Origin: an uncultured Verrucomicrobiae bacterium | Lineage (GTDB): Bacteria > Verrucomicrobiota > Verrucomicrobiia > Limisphaerales > AAA164-E04 | Length of the DNA stretch: 64,000 nucleotides | NCBI GenBank assembly: GCA_951813855.1 | Contig: OX638380.1 | Coordinates: forward strand, 4,122,518 to 4,186,517 | Reading direction: 5' to 3' | Part shown: positions 43,556 to 52,297 of the stretch, piece after piece | Layout: every line of letters begins with the position of its first letter | Numbering within the stretch: the first letter of the stretch is position 1 | Notes under the pieces: model-generated | Seen by the model: the letters and a program-made list of their open reading frames with translations, nothing else | Database searches by the model: none | What the model was told of the DNA's origin: nothing | Translations under genes and position numbers: made by a program

Positions 43556-44866
43556 ATGAAAAGTACAATCCCTTTCCTGTCGTTGGGCGTCCAGTTCCTA
43601 CTGATCTTTTCGCTGACCGGGCGAGGCGAGGACAACGTGGCGCCTTCCGGCTTTCGAGCCCTGTTTAACGGCAAGGATTTGAGCGGCTGGCATGGCTTGG
43701 GACATTTCGACCCGCGCAAACTCGAGAGCATGACTACCGCGCAACGCGCAGCCAAGCGTTCCCAGGATATGGAAAGCGTCAGAGCGCACTGGAAGGTGGA
43801 GAACAGCGCGATCGTCAACGACGGCAAGGGAGTCTATCTGACCACCGACGAGGAATTCGGGGATATGGAATTGTTGATCGATTACTGGACGGTAGCCAAG
43901 GCGGACAGCGGGATCTATTTGCGGGCCAATCCGCAAGTGCAGATCTGGGACTTTACCGAAGCGGGCGGCAAATGGCACATCGGCGCGGATAAAGGTTCCG
44001 GGGGGCTTTGGAATAACTCTCCCGGCGCTCCCGGAAAGGATCCCTTGAGTTTGGCGGATAAGCCGTTCGGCGAATGGAACCGGTTTCGCATCTTGCAAGT
44101 GGGGGACAAGACGACGATTTTCTTGAACGATCGGCTGGTCGTGGACCATGCCCGGATGGAAAACTTCTGGGATCGCAAGAATCCGCTCTGGCCGAAGGGA
44201 CCGATTCAGTTGCAAACGCACGGCGGAGAAATCCGTTGGAAGAATATTTTCGTCCGAGAGATTCCGGCCGACGAAGCGAACCTCATGTTGTACGAGCCGG
44301 GTTTCAAGACATTATTCAACGGGACGGATCTTTCCGGATGGGGCGGCGCCGTCGACGGGTGGGAAGCGAGAAATGGAACGCTGGCCTGCAAAGCCGGCTC
44401 GGGCGGCACCATTTATCATCAGCAAACGTATTCCGATTTTATTGTCCGTTTTGAATTCAAGCTGCCGCCGGGCGGCAATAACGGTTTAGCGATTCGTTAT
44501 CCCGGCTCGGGCGATACAGCTTACGTGGGCATGTGCGAGTTGCAGGTGTTGGATAACAGTTCTCCTCGTTACGCGGAGTTGGATAGTCGACAGTATCACG
44601 GTTCGGCTTACGGCATAGCGGCCGCATTGCGCGGGTTTCAACGACCGGTGGGAACTTGGAATTATCAGGAAGTGACCGTCGAAGATTCCCGGATCGTCGT
44701 CAACCTTAACGGCACGACTATCCTGGACGAAGATCTGGGCGAAATCGACGAATACATGGGCAATCGCCCCCATCCTGGAAAAGACCGAAAATCGGGTTAT
44801 TTCGGGTTCGCGGGCCATGGAGACGCGGTGCAGTTCCGCAACGTCCGGGCCAAAGCCTTGCGCTGA
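43556..44866 (+). CDS. Exported protein with two DUF1080 (3-keto-disaccharide hydrolase) domains
   Basis: A 436-residue protein with a signal peptide (about residues 1-24). Two DUF1080 domains follow in tandem: about 32-240 ('FRALFNGKDLSGWHG', 'SGIYLRANPQVQIWD', 'WNRFRI') and about 245-435 ('FKTLFNGTDLSGWGG', 'NNGLAIRYPGSGD', 'MCELQVLDN', 'FGFAGHGD'). The family has concanavalin-like folds and includes enzymes cleaving 3-keto sugars made by Gfo/Idh oxidoreductases. It probably works in the periplasm on polysaccharide products. The adenosyltransferase gene starts 6 bases after it, but functional linkage is unlikely. Confidence 0.88.
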   Translation: MKSTIPFLSLGVQFLLIFSLTGRGEDNVAPSGFRALFNGKDLSGWHGLGHFDPRKLESMTTAQRAAKRSQDMESVRAHWKVENSAIVNDGKGVYLTTDEEFGDMELLIDYWTVAKADSGIYLRANPQVQIWDFTEAGGKWHIGADKGSGGLWNNSPGAPGKDPLSLADKPFGEWNRFRILQVGDKTTIFLNDRLVVDHARMENFWDRKNPLWPKGPIQLQTHGGEIRWKNIFVREIPADEANLMLYEPGFKTLFNGTDLSGWGGAVDGWEARNGTLACKAGSGGTIYHQQTYSDFIVRFEFKLPPGGNNGLAIRYPGSGDTAYVGMCELQVLDNSSPRYAELDSRQYHGSAYGIAAALRGFQRPVGTWNYQEVTVEDSRIVVNLNGTTILDEDLGEIDEYMGNRPHPGKDRKSGYFGFAGHGDAVQFRNVRAKALR

Positions 44867-44872
44867 CCGAGG

Positions 44873-45421
44873 ATGAGTATCGCTACCCGCACGGGAGACG
44901 GCGGCGAAACGTCTTTGACGGGTAACCGGAGAGTATTCAAAACCCATCCCCGGATTGAGATTTGCGGTACGATCGATGAACTGAATGCTTCGCTGGGAGT
45001 GGTTCGCAGCCAGGCCGGTCAGACTTGGTTGGCGAAGCGCATCGGACAGATTCAAGACCTGTTGATACCCTTGATGGGCGAACTGGCCACGGAAAGCGAC
45101 GATCGGGGCCGGTATTTTCAGAAAGGGTTTCGCCGGGTCGACGAGGAGTTCGTGACGATCGTCGATTCGCTGGTAGCCCGGCTGGAAGCCAGCGGTTTGT
45201 CCTTTTCCGGTTGGGCCCGTCCCGGAGATTCGGCAATATCGGCCGGTCTGGATGTCGCCCGATGCGTTTGTCGCCGGGCCGAACGGCAAGTGTGCGGGTT
45301 GATGGAATCGGGCCTGGAACCGAATCGGGAAATACAGCGTTTTTTGAACCGCCTTAGCGACGGTTTGTGGCTTTTGGCGCGTTGGGACGAATCAGGCCGT
45401 CCCACCTTGGAACCGGAATAA
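44873..45421 (+). CDS. PduO-type cob(I)alamin adenosyltransferase
   Basis: A 182-residue cytoplasmic trimeric enzyme making adenosylcobalamin from ATP and reduced corrinoid. PduO/MMAB signatures: 'IATRTGDGGETSL' (ATP loop), 'IEICGTIDELNASLGVVRS', 'FSGWARPG', 'RCVCRRAER' (conserved Arg-rich helix) and 'FLNRLSDGLWLLARW'. All key residues are present. It starts 6 bases after the DUF1080 gene and is likely co-transcribed. No B12-dependent mutase is visible in this window. Confidence 0.95.
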   Translation: MSIATRTGDGGETSLTGNRRVFKTHPRIEICGTIDELNASLGVVRSQAGQTWLAKRIGQIQDLLIPLMGELATESDDRGRYFQKGFRRVDEEFVTIVDSLVARLEASGLSFSGWARPGDSAISAGLDVARCVCRRAERQVCGLMESGLEPNREIQRFLNRLSDGLWLLARWDESGRPTLEPE

Positions 45422-45514
45422 CGGGTTCGTTTACGCCGGCTGCCGATCGGATTATCCGGCGGGAAAATGGCCGGGCTCGCTTGAAATGATCGCTGAAACG
45501 ACTTATATTTCACC

Positions 45515-46612
45515 ATGATCTTCCATCGTGGAATAGCGGCGGCGCTGGTCTGTTGGTCTCTTTGGGGATCGACCGGCTGGGTTTCTGTTCAAGCCGGGAA
45601 GAATCAGGGACGGGCTTTTACCGGCCTCTCGGATTTTTCGGATTGGCGGCAAATCCGGAATGCGGACGGCCGTAGCCTCATCTTGATATCGCCGCCGATT
45701 GTTTCCCCGATTCTGTTCGACGAATTGGTAGTTTCCTGGAATGCCTCGCGCTCCGCTCGATTGGAAGTCGAAGCCCAGGTCAAGCAGGGCAATCGTTGGT
45801 CGGAATATTATTCTTTCGGGCATTGGGTTCAAGGACAACGAGCTAAGGGACGCAAGAGCGTCAGTGGTCAGAAAGACGGCTTGGGTCGGATGAGCACCGA
45901 TACGTTGATCTTGACCAAACCGGTGCGGCAAGTGCGGTTGCGAGTCGGGTTCCGGTCCGAAAACGCTACCACGCAATCATTGAAGTTCGTCGGCTTGTCT
46001 TTCACGGATTCGAAAACAACGCCAAAGTCTCAAGTTTCCGACCGGCAGGCTTGGGGCCGGGAATTAGCGGTGCCTCGGCTTTGCCAGTATCACTATCCGG
46101 GGGGCAAGGCTTGGTGCAGTCCAACGACTGTCACCATGTCCTTGGCTCATTGGTCGAGTAAGCTATCGCGGAAAGAATTAACCAAAACCGTTCCGTTGGT
46201 GGCGGCGGAAGTGTTCGATCCCGGTTGGGACGGAACGGGAAACTGGATCTTCAATACGGCCTATGCGGGTTCGTTTTCGGGGATACGTTCCTTCGTCGTG
46301 AGAATGAGCGATATCGTCGAACTCGAGTCGTTCGTCAAGGCGGGGATTCCAGTGTCCGTTTCGGTCGCTTATAAAACCCTTAAAGGCGAACCGCCGCGCC
46401 GGGGAGACGGTCATTTGATCGTCTGCATCGGCTTTGACCGGAAGGGAGACATCGTGGTAAATGATCCCGCAAAAGACCCGGAAGTTCGTTGGGTATACCC
46501 TCGGTCCCGGTTTGTGGCGGCTTGGGCCAAGAGCAAAAATACCGCTTACGTGATTCATCCGGAGTCGGTTTCTTTGCCGACGGATTTGGCCATGCATTGG
46601 TCGATTCGGTAA
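45515..46612 (+). CDS. Exported C39-like cysteine peptidase
   Basis: A 365-residue protein with a signal peptide (about 1-27). An N-terminal beta domain (about 35-175) precedes a C39_2-type papain-like domain: nucleophile cysteine in 'GKAWCSPTTVTMSL', histidine in 'RGDGHLIVCIGFD' and the Asp/Asn in 'IVVNDPAKDPEVRW'. Unlike bacteriocin-processing C39 peptidases it has no ABC transporter, so it is a free periplasmic or secreted peptidase. Cleavage target unknown. 93 bases separate it from the adenosyltransferase gene. Confidence 0.88.
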   Translation: MIFHRGIAAALVCWSLWGSTGWVSVQAGKNQGRAFTGLSDFSDWRQIRNADGRSLILISPPIVSPILFDELVVSWNASRSARLEVEAQVKQGNRWSEYYSFGHWVQGQRAKGRKSVSGQKDGLGRMSTDTLILTKPVRQVRLRVGFRSENATTQSLKFVGLSFTDSKTTPKSQVSDRQAWGRELAVPRLCQYHYPGGKAWCSPTTVTMSLAHWSSKLSRKELTKTVPLVAAEVFDPGWDGTGNWIFNTAYAGSFSGIRSFVVRMSDIVELESFVKAGIPVSVSVAYKTLKGEPPRRGDGHLIVCIGFDRKGDIVVNDPAKDPEVRWVYPRSRFVAAWAKSKNTAYVIHPESVSLPTDLAMHWSIR

Positions 46613-46812
46613 GAGGTCGGGGCGGACCGCCGTTTCCGGAGGGTCACGGGGCGCCGAATATCGGCTTCGACGCGATCAGGCGCCCGGGTAACGCCGAGGC
46701 CACCAGTTCTCGTGAGAGATTCAGGATCGAGAGCAGAATCCTGCTTGCCGACCGCTATCGAATTAGGCGTTGATAATTGGGGTAGGGAGGCGGTTACGCA
46801 TCGCAAAATGGC

Positions 46813-46841
46813 TTGACATATTCAATCCCATCGGCTAGACG
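46813..46841 (+). promoter_or_regulatory. Putative promoter for the AT-rich orphan gene
   Basis: TTGACA at 46813-46818 (perfect -35) and TAGACG at 46836-46841 (weak -10), 17-base spacer, 125 bases before the ATG at 46966. The rest of the 353-base gap 46613-46965 contains no recognisable feature. Confidence 0.35.
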
Positions 46842-46965
46842 AATTTCGAAACGGAAGTGAAAGGCGGTATTTTGACGGGATTTTCGGCTGCGCTTTTCTC
46901 CGGAAAGGCGCTTAGGCAATGGTGCGTCTCGGCGACCTGGCGGATATCGTGAAATTTAGGACCCG

Positions 46966-47424
46966 ATGAATGCCATCAAGCTATCGCTACTAGTCGGCAC
47001 GGGAATAGTTGCGGTCTTAGTCTTATTGATGATTTCCGCCATGCGAATGGAAACTAGCCGCACTTATTTCGATTATAATAACGGTCGAATTAAAAGGCAA
47101 GCTGTCGTGGTTGATCTGGTTTATCATGAATCGATCGAAGAAACCTTTTATTCCGAATTATTGAAGGCTCACGGATTTGCCGAGCTACCTGCGAATTGGG
47201 GATGGTTTTCTGCGAAACGGATTTGGGGGGGATATTACGACAGTTTGCATCAGGCCGGTCGCATTTTTACTAGTCTAAAGAGTATATATATTTGTTACGA
47301 ACTGTTAGATTTTTCTCCAGATCAGACGCGACGTCATTTAGAGTCGCTGGTGCCGTTAGTACGTAATCAAGATTCAGAAGGAATCAGGAGTATTGCAAAT
47401 GAACTGAATGATATGATTCCTTGA
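46966..47424 (+). CDS. Membrane-anchored hypothetical protein, AT-rich
   Basis: A 152-residue protein with one N-terminal membrane helix (residues about 5-26, 'LSLLVGTGIVAVLVLLMISA') and a soluble remainder outside the membrane ('YHESIEETFYSELLKAHGF', 'SPDQTRRHLESLVPLVRNQ'). It is noticeably richer in A/T-ending codons (TTA, ATA, AAT) than flanking genes, which suggests transfer or relaxed selection. Not recognised; no catalytic motif visible. Confidence 0.6.
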   Translation: MNAIKLSLLVGTGIVAVLVLLMISAMRMETSRTYFDYNNGRIKRQAVVVDLVYHESIEETFYSELLKAHGFAELPANWGWFSAKRIWGGYYDSLHQAGRIFTSLKSIYICYELLDFSPDQTRRHLESLVPLVRNQDSEGIRSIANELNDMIP

Positions 47425-47633
47425 TTTTGAAATCTATTGGGGGAGTCGTTCGATTGACTGTTAAGAAGCGGCCTTTCGGGGACAATCGGGCACCATTATT
47501 CCAAATCATGGTGAACGAGAAACACAAGGGGCTATTCGGTCAATTGAAAATATTAATTGCCTCTTATCTGGAATTCGCAATAATTGTCGGTAATTCTGAG
47601 GCGGATTATGGGTGGCGCAACGTGGTGAATTGA
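47421..47633 (+). other. Doubtful 70-codon frame in AT-rich gap
   Basis: A TTG-initiated frame overlapping the stop of the upstream orphan. It has no domain, and codon use is uninformative. It may be a remnant of a second imported gene. The gap 47425-47752 otherwise shows nothing. Confidence 0.2.
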
Positions 47634-47752
47634 ATTTTCCCGAGGAGGTCGAATTGAGCCGGTATCCCGAGGTGCTCATCATATCGTGCCATGAAGGATA
47701 GTTACATTGATCGCAGAGGTAAAGCAGTCTATCCGAATAACTTTGGCATGTT

Positions 47753-49222
47753 ATGAACGATGTCGGATCCAAAAATCGGCGTAGGGACGAGCAAGGCACT
47801 AGCTTGCAGATGTCACCGGAACAAATGCTGGAATTAGCGAACAAAACGGCGGAACTCTTGGTGGAGAGAGTTAAGAATTTGCCCGAAATGACCGTATGGG
47901 AAGGAGAATTCCGCCCAGTATTGGAAGAACAGCTATTGGAGGACCCGCCCGAAAACGGTCGCCCGGCGGAGGAAGTGATTGAACAGACCGTCCGTAATAT
48001 CCTGCCGGTTGCCCTGCGTTTGGATCATCCTCGGTGCTTCGGCTTTATTCCGTCGGCCCCTACTTGGCCGGGCGTATTGGCCGATTTTATGGTGGCAGGA
48101 TATAATGTTAATCAGGGTTTTTGGTTGACGGCGAGCGGGCCGAGCGAGTTGGAGTTAGTAGTCATTGAATGGTTTCGGAATTGGCTCGGTTATCCGAAGG
48201 GTGCAGGCGGGCTGTTAACGAGCGGCGGTTCGGCGGCGAGCCTTGACGCCTTCGTGGCGGCGCGAGAAGCTGCAGGCCATCCGGAACGGCCGAGCGTGTA
48301 TATGAGCGTTCAGAGTCATAGTGCGCAAATTCGTTCGGCTCGGATCGTTGGCGTTCGTCAGAATAGTATTCGACTGATTCCGACTGACCGGCATTATCGC
48401 ATTAATTTGGATGCATTAGCGAAAGCGGTTGCGGAAGATCGAGCGGCCGGGTTTCGTCCGATAGTGGTTTCAGCCAATGCCGGAACATCCAGCTGCGGAG
48501 CGATCGATCCATTGGAAGCTCTGGCGGATTACTGTCAGGATGAAAAAATTTGGCTGCACGTCGACGCGGCCTACGGCGGTTTTTCGATCATCACCAATGA
48601 AGGCCGGGAGTTGTTGCAGGGAATCGAACGTGCCGATTCGATCGGTTTAGACGCTCATAAATGGTTGTTCCAACCCTACGAAGTGGGTTGTTTGATGGTG
48701 AAAGATCTAGGTACTCTCGAGCGAGTGTTTTCCGTTCGACATGATATTCTTCAGGATACGATCTGGGGTGCGGATTATCCAAATTTTTCTGACCGAGGGA
48801 TCCAACTTAGCCGATCGGTGCGAGCCTTGAAAATTTGGATGTCGATCCAGACTTTTGGCATGGCTGCTTTCGTTCGTGCCGTATCCCAAGGTTTGAATCT
48901 GGCGAAACGGGCGGAAAAATTCATCGAGGATAGTTCGATTCTTCAGATGCTGACTCCGGCAATGTTGGGCATCGTTTGTTTTCGTGTCGAGCCTGCCGAT
49001 AAGGTTTTTGACGAAGAATCACTTGAACAGATCAACAAAGACGTGCTCTCCCGGATTTTTTGGGGAGATCGTGCGTTTGTGTCATCGACCTCGTTGAACG
49101 GTCAATTCACTCTCAGAATGTGTATTATCAACTACAATACGACCTGGAAAGATGTGCACGAAACCTTGACGGTGATCGTGGAGTATGGGAAGGAGGCGGT
49201 GCATCAGTTTTGTTCGCGTTGA
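47753..49222 (+). CDS. Group II PLP-dependent amino acid decarboxylase
   Basis: A 489-residue enzyme of the aromatic-L-amino-acid/glutamate/histidine decarboxylase superfamily. Visible: 'HPRCFGFIPSAPTWPGVLAD', 'WLGYPKGAGGLLTSGGSAAS', 'VSANAGTSSCGAIDPL', 'WLHVDAAYGGF' (PLP Asp) and the Schiff-base lysine in 'SIGLDAHKWLFQPYEVG'. Length fits bacterial tryptophan/tyrosine-type decarboxylases. Substrate cannot be told. No partner antiporter is adjacent. The sequence is somewhat more AT-rich than its neighbours. Confidence 0.9.
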   Translation: MNDVGSKNRRRDEQGTSLQMSPEQMLELANKTAELLVERVKNLPEMTVWEGEFRPVLEEQLLEDPPENGRPAEEVIEQTVRNILPVALRLDHPRCFGFIPSAPTWPGVLADFMVAGYNVNQGFWLTASGPSELELVVIEWFRNWLGYPKGAGGLLTSGGSAASLDAFVAAREAAGHPERPSVYMSVQSHSAQIRSARIVGVRQNSIRLIPTDRHYRINLDALAKAVAEDRAAGFRPIVVSANAGTSSCGAIDPLEALADYCQDEKIWLHVDAAYGGFSIITNEGRELLQGIERADSIGLDAHKWLFQPYEVGCLMVKDLGTLERVFSVRHDILQDTIWGADYPNFSDRGIQLSRSVRALKIWMSIQTFGMAAFVRAVSQGLNLAKRAEKFIEDSSILQMLTPAMLGIVCFRVEPADKVFDEESLEQINKDVLSRIFWGDRAFVSSTSLNGQFTLRMCIINYNTTWKDVHETLTVIVEYGKEAVHQFCSR

Positions 49223-49422
49223 CCCCGGTTTTCGAGAATGACTCAAGCCGGCGCCTCTCGTAGACCGGCAGTTACGGGGACTACGGCAGACGATTAGATG
49301 TTTTTCGAATCAAAACCATTAATCAGTCTCGTTAAACCATCGTACCGCGATATGGCAATTTCGCATTCGTGATGACGCCATGTTCGCTCGGCGTTCATTC
49401 AAGTCGGCAAAGGATTCCATCG
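49223..49422. other. Unassigned spacer before the mrp scar
   Basis: About 200 bases between the decarboxylase stop and the decayed mrp copy. No gene or motif seen. Confidence 0.4.
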
Positions 49423-49601
49423 TGGTTGCAGTTTTTTTGCGATAGCGACGAGACTGGCCCGGTTCGCTAGCTGAAGATTGGATGGTAGCGGATTGGCGTT
49501 GCCGCTATAGCGGAATTACTGGGAGATTGGGATTTTACCTGGAAAAGCCGTTTCCTGACGGTCGACCTCCTTGCGGTCGTCGCTGGAAACGAAGATTTTT
49601 T
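49423..49601 (-). pseudogene. Decayed mrp 3' end, distal part (split by IS66)
   Basis: Read on the minus strand, this stretch aligns with the last third of the intact Mrp protein encoded at 52298-53350. 'DRKEVDRQETAFPGKIPIS' corresponds to the 'GRKEADRQKTAFLGEIPLY' segment, and 'ASLVAIAKKLQ' to 'AFATIAKNLQ'. A TAA interrupts it just after 'PIS'. Nucleotide similarity is also direct: aaaagccgtttcctgac (49543 onward) against aaaagccgttttctgac (52448 onward). It is the left part of a partial mrp copy, continued at 51628-51678 beyond the IS66 insertion. Confidence 0.8.
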
Positions 49602-49617
49602 GTAACTGCCTAGGTAC
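49602..49617 (+). repeat. IS66 copy 1 left inverted repeat
   Basis: GTAACTGCCTAGGTAC, perfect inverse of 51612-51627; starts with GTAA as is usual for IS66 ends. Confidence 0.95.
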
Positions 49618-49634
49618 TCGAATCCCCTTTTTTT

Positions 49635-49663
49635 TTGACTTCGAGTTATTTTCGTGCTACAGT
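49635..49663 (+). promoter_or_regulatory. Putative IS66 transposase promoter with overlapping dyad
   Basis: TTGACT (49635-49640), 17-base spacer, TACAGT (49658-49663), 30 bases before the TTG start of the transposase. A perfect 6-bp dyad CAGTCT/AGACTG with a 4-base loop (49660-49675) overlaps the -10 box, and may limit transcription or act as an operator. Confidence 0.5.
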
Positions 49664-49692
49664 CTGTTTAGACTGAGGATTCTGCAAGTCGC

Positions 49693-51543
49693 TTGAAGTT
49701 GACTTCCTGCAATTTGGAGACGTGCCAAGCTTCGGGAAACCGCAACGGTTTCACCGATCACGAACTGTGTTCTGGGTTACAAGCTCGGTGGGAGGAGTCT
49801 CAAGGTCAGTTACAAGCCACTCGAGCTCAGCTCCAGCAATCCCAGGCCAAGTATCAGCTATCTCAATCGCAGCTGGAGAGTTCTCGAGTTCTCATTGCCG
49901 AGTTACGAATCGAACGTCAAGCCGATCAGCGACAGATTCAGCAACTTGAAGCCCGGCTGGCCGAACTCGAAAAGCGGGGCTCTCACGAGGCCGAAGGCAA
50001 TCCGGCCGAGCCGATCCTGGAGGAACAACTACCCCGTCAATCCGGCCCCCAAAATTCGCTGGCCATCGAATCGGAGACGGGGGAAAACGCTACGGAGGGA
50101 AGTGCCGCCGAAACGGCGGCCGCGGTCGGCGAGAGCGAGTTAGTGGCCAAACTACGGGGTCGCATCAACGAGTTAACCGAGCAAGTCAAGGAATGTCGCC
50201 GGCAGTTAGCACAGAATAGTCGCAATAGCAGCAGACCGCCTTCCAGCGACGGTTTCAAGAAAGAGAACTCGACCGCCAACGGTCGTCCTCGGCGTGACTG
50301 CGAGAAAAAGTCCTCGGGAGGACAACCCGGTCATCAGGGGCGAACGATGAGGCAAACTTCCCAGCCGGACTCCGTTCAGGAATTGTATCCCACGGTCTGT
50401 CCCCATTGCGGGGAAGCGATCGATGAAACTGCCGAGTGGCACCCGGAAATTCAAGTTCGACAGCTCGTGGATCAAGAAGTCCCCAGTCGCACAATCAAGA
50501 CGACTGAGTATCGGGCGCATCGTTGTTCTTGCTCCCATTGCGGCCGGCTGGTCCGGGCCACGTTTCCTGCCGGAGTCGACGGTCCCGTCCAATTCGGGCC
50601 GAACTTGTCGGCGCACGTCGTTTATCTGCGGATCAAGCACTTGATCCCGGAGCGGCGGATCGTGGAGATTCTGAAGGTGCTCTCAGGAGTCAACATGTCT
50701 TCGGCCACCGTCGCGACCATCTGTCGGCGCCAAGCCGAGGAAGTGCGACCGCTTGCTCCAGCGTTACAACGTCAAGTAGCTCAAGGAGAGGCCACCAAAC
50801 ATTTGGACGAGACGGGGTTACGAATCGAAGGCAAAACGCAGTGGTTACACGTCATGAGCACCGAAAAGACGACGAGCTTACGCGTCGCCGAGGGTCGCGG
50901 TGAAATGTTCGGCGATCTGACCGGGCGGGTGGTGCACGACAGTTTTGCGTCTTATCCCAAAATGGAAGCATTGATCCACGGATACTGCCATGCTCATCAT
51001 CTGCGGGAGTTACAAGCCGCCAAGGAACAACAGGAGGAGTGGGCGGGAAAGATGTTGTGGTATTTATTAGTTCTGGAGCGATTTGTTCGGCGAGCGAAAC
51101 GGCGTGATTCGACTCATCAAAATCGCGGGTCACCCGAGCTGGCGAAAGACTTGCGGGAAAAGATCTACCAACGTTATGACGACATCTTGAACGAGGCGAT
51201 TCAGTATCACCAAGAGTTACCGCCGTTGCCGTCTGGCAAGCGGGGCCGCCGAAGAAAACGTACCGGTCATAATCTGGCGGAACGGTTGCAACGGAATCGA
51301 GAAGACTCGCTCAGGTTCGTGTTCGACTGGGCCATTCCCTTCACGAATAACCTGGCGGAGCGCGATTCAAGGATGATGAAATTAGTCATGAAGATCTCCG
51401 GTTGCTTTCGTTCACAGCAAGGCGCCGCCGACTTCGCCGTCCTTCGCGGGGTGATCAGCACTGCCGAAAAGCAGGGATGGGATGTCATCTCGACCTTGCG
51501 TCTTGCCCCAGAAGAGTTGGCCGATAAACTGTTAATCGGTTGA
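49693..51543 (+). CDS. IS66-family transposase (copy 1)
   Basis: A 616-residue transposase starting at TTG (no ATG is available upstream of the conserved part). Residues about 30-100 are a Gln/Ser-rich coiled coil with heptad-like 'SQGQLQATRAQLQQSQ'. The IS66 N-terminal signature 'RNSSRPPSSDGFKKENS' follows near 175-195, then a zinc finger starting 'CPHCGEAI', the DDE domain ('KHLDETGLRIEGKTQWLHV', 'FASYPKMEALIHGYCHAHHLREL') and the C-terminal 'FTNNLAERDSRMMK' and 'ISGCFRSQQGAADFAVLRG'. It appears intact and catalyses cut-and-paste transposition. Confidence 0.93.
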   Translation: MKLTSCNLETCQASGNRNGFTDHELCSGLQARWEESQGQLQATRAQLQQSQAKYQLSQSQLESSRVLIAELRIERQADQRQIQQLEARLAELEKRGSHEAEGNPAEPILEEQLPRQSGPQNSLAIESETGENATEGSAAETAAAVGESELVAKLRGRINELTEQVKECRRQLAQNSRNSSRPPSSDGFKKENSTANGRPRRDCEKKSSGGQPGHQGRTMRQTSQPDSVQELYPTVCPHCGEAIDETAEWHPEIQVRQLVDQEVPSRTIKTTEYRAHRCSCSHCGRLVRATFPAGVDGPVQFGPNLSAHVVYLRIKHLIPERRIVEILKVLSGVNMSSATVATICRRQAEEVRPLAPALQRQVAQGEATKHLDETGLRIEGKTQWLHVMSTEKTTSLRVAEGRGEMFGDLTGRVVHDSFASYPKMEALIHGYCHAHHLRELQAAKEQQEEWAGKMLWYLLVLERFVRRAKRRDSTHQNRGSPELAKDLREKIYQRYDDILNEAIQYHQELPPLPSGKRGRRRKRTGHNLAERLQRNREDSLRFVFDWAIPFTNNLAERDSRMMKLVMKISGCFRSQQGAADFAVLRGVISTAEKQGWDVISTLRLAPEELADKLLIG

Positions 51544-51611
51544 TTTCGAGGCCTTCGATCGGTCCCCACAGTTTAAAACTGTCGCTTTTACTGGAAAAAT
51601 GGGAGGATCAG

Positions 51612-51627
51612 GTACCTAGGCAGTTAC
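51612..51627 (-). repeat. IS66 copy 1 right inverted repeat
   Basis: GTACCTAGGCAGTTAC on the plus strand, perfect inverse of the left end at 49602-49617. Confidence 0.95.
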
Positions 51628-51678
51628 GATTTTTTTCTGTTTGTTTTGCGGCGTGGCGAAATGTCTCATCTTCTCGTC
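51628..51678 (-). pseudogene. Decayed mrp 3' end, proximal part
   Basis: On the minus strand it reads 'DEKMRHFATPQNKQKK', matching 'VENMSHFTTPQGERIE' of intact Mrp position for position, and continues in frame into 49601-49423 once IS66 and one copy of gatttttt are removed. At about 51680 the similarity to mrp stops and gives way to an IS66-like remnant. Confidence 0.8.
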
Positions 51679-51684
51679 GGTTGC

Positions 51685-52260
51685 CTTTGGTGACCGGGAC
51701 GTCTCTCCGAAGGGCTTCTTTTTGCCATCACGCTTCGGAAGACCGTTGACGGTAACCGAGTTCTCTCTTCAAACCATTGCTGGGTGTCTCCGGGCCGGTT
51801 GCTGTCGACGTCGGCACCTCGGAATTGTGGGTCATCGGCCCAATCGGAATCGTTGATGCTCCGTTCCCGCCGGCTTCGTGGGGGCGAGTCTGCTCTCGCT
51901 CGGCGCTATGCCCTGTTTAATCGCTGGTTCTCTCGCTGAGCCTGTTCCCGTTGAACTTGATATGTCGCATTATGCGCTTGAGATTCCGTTGGTTGCGTTC
52001 AGGGCTCTCGATTCTTTGTCTGGAATTGCTCAAGCTGGGACCGAGTGATCTTCGGTTCCGTTTGCGATGTCTCGAGCTGAGTTTGAAGTCGGTCACTGCC
52101 CATCAACGGTAAGACCGTTCTGATCCCTCGAAGCCTAGCACGCCTCGAATTTGCGGTAAGTCGCCTTCTAGCAACTTGGGAATTTCCCCATCCAGACCTC
52201 CTGTGGCGCAGGTAGGTCTCAAGGTTCAAATCGGTGATTTGGGGGCACCTCGGAAGTTAC
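51685..52260 (-). pseudogene. Rotted 5' half of another IS66 element
   Basis: Minus-strand sequence starts with an IS66-like end (gtaacttccgaggtgcc, 52260-52244; 13 of 17 bases as in the 59826 end of copy 2). It then shows 'NLETYLRHRR' (compare 'NLETCQASGNRNG' of copy 1), a coiled coil 'LETSQTEPKITRSQLEQFQT', and further on a nucleotide match to the copy-1 region encoding 'SSDGFKKENS' (shared agagaactcg, caacggtc, cccggtca). Several frameshifts and stops make it dead. The downstream half is missing: the remnant ends where the mrp-like fragment begins. Confidence 0.7.
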
Positions 52261-52297
52261 CTTTATTGCCGACTCTTCGCTTTTGGGGATTTCGTGG

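Larger units (their letters stand above)
49602..51627 (+). mobile_element. Intact IS66-family insertion sequence (copy 1)
   Basis: A 2026-bp element bounded by perfect 16-bp inverted repeats GTAACTGCCTAGGTAC (49602-49617 and, inverted, 51612-51627), followed inward by imperfect continuation. It is flanked by an identical 8-bp target duplication gatttttt (49594-49601 and 51628-51635), the size expected for IS66. It carries one transposase gene and no accessory tnpA/tnpB, as in short ISBst12-type IS66 members. Removing the element and one target copy restores a continuous frame in the mrp-like fragment, which confirms the ends. Confidence 0.95.

Noticed and set aside
51813..51829. A second IS66-end-like motif (ggcacctcggaattgtg)
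   Set aside because: Same orientation as the end at 52244-52260, lies inside the coding remnant, and lacks the terminal gttac; likely chance.
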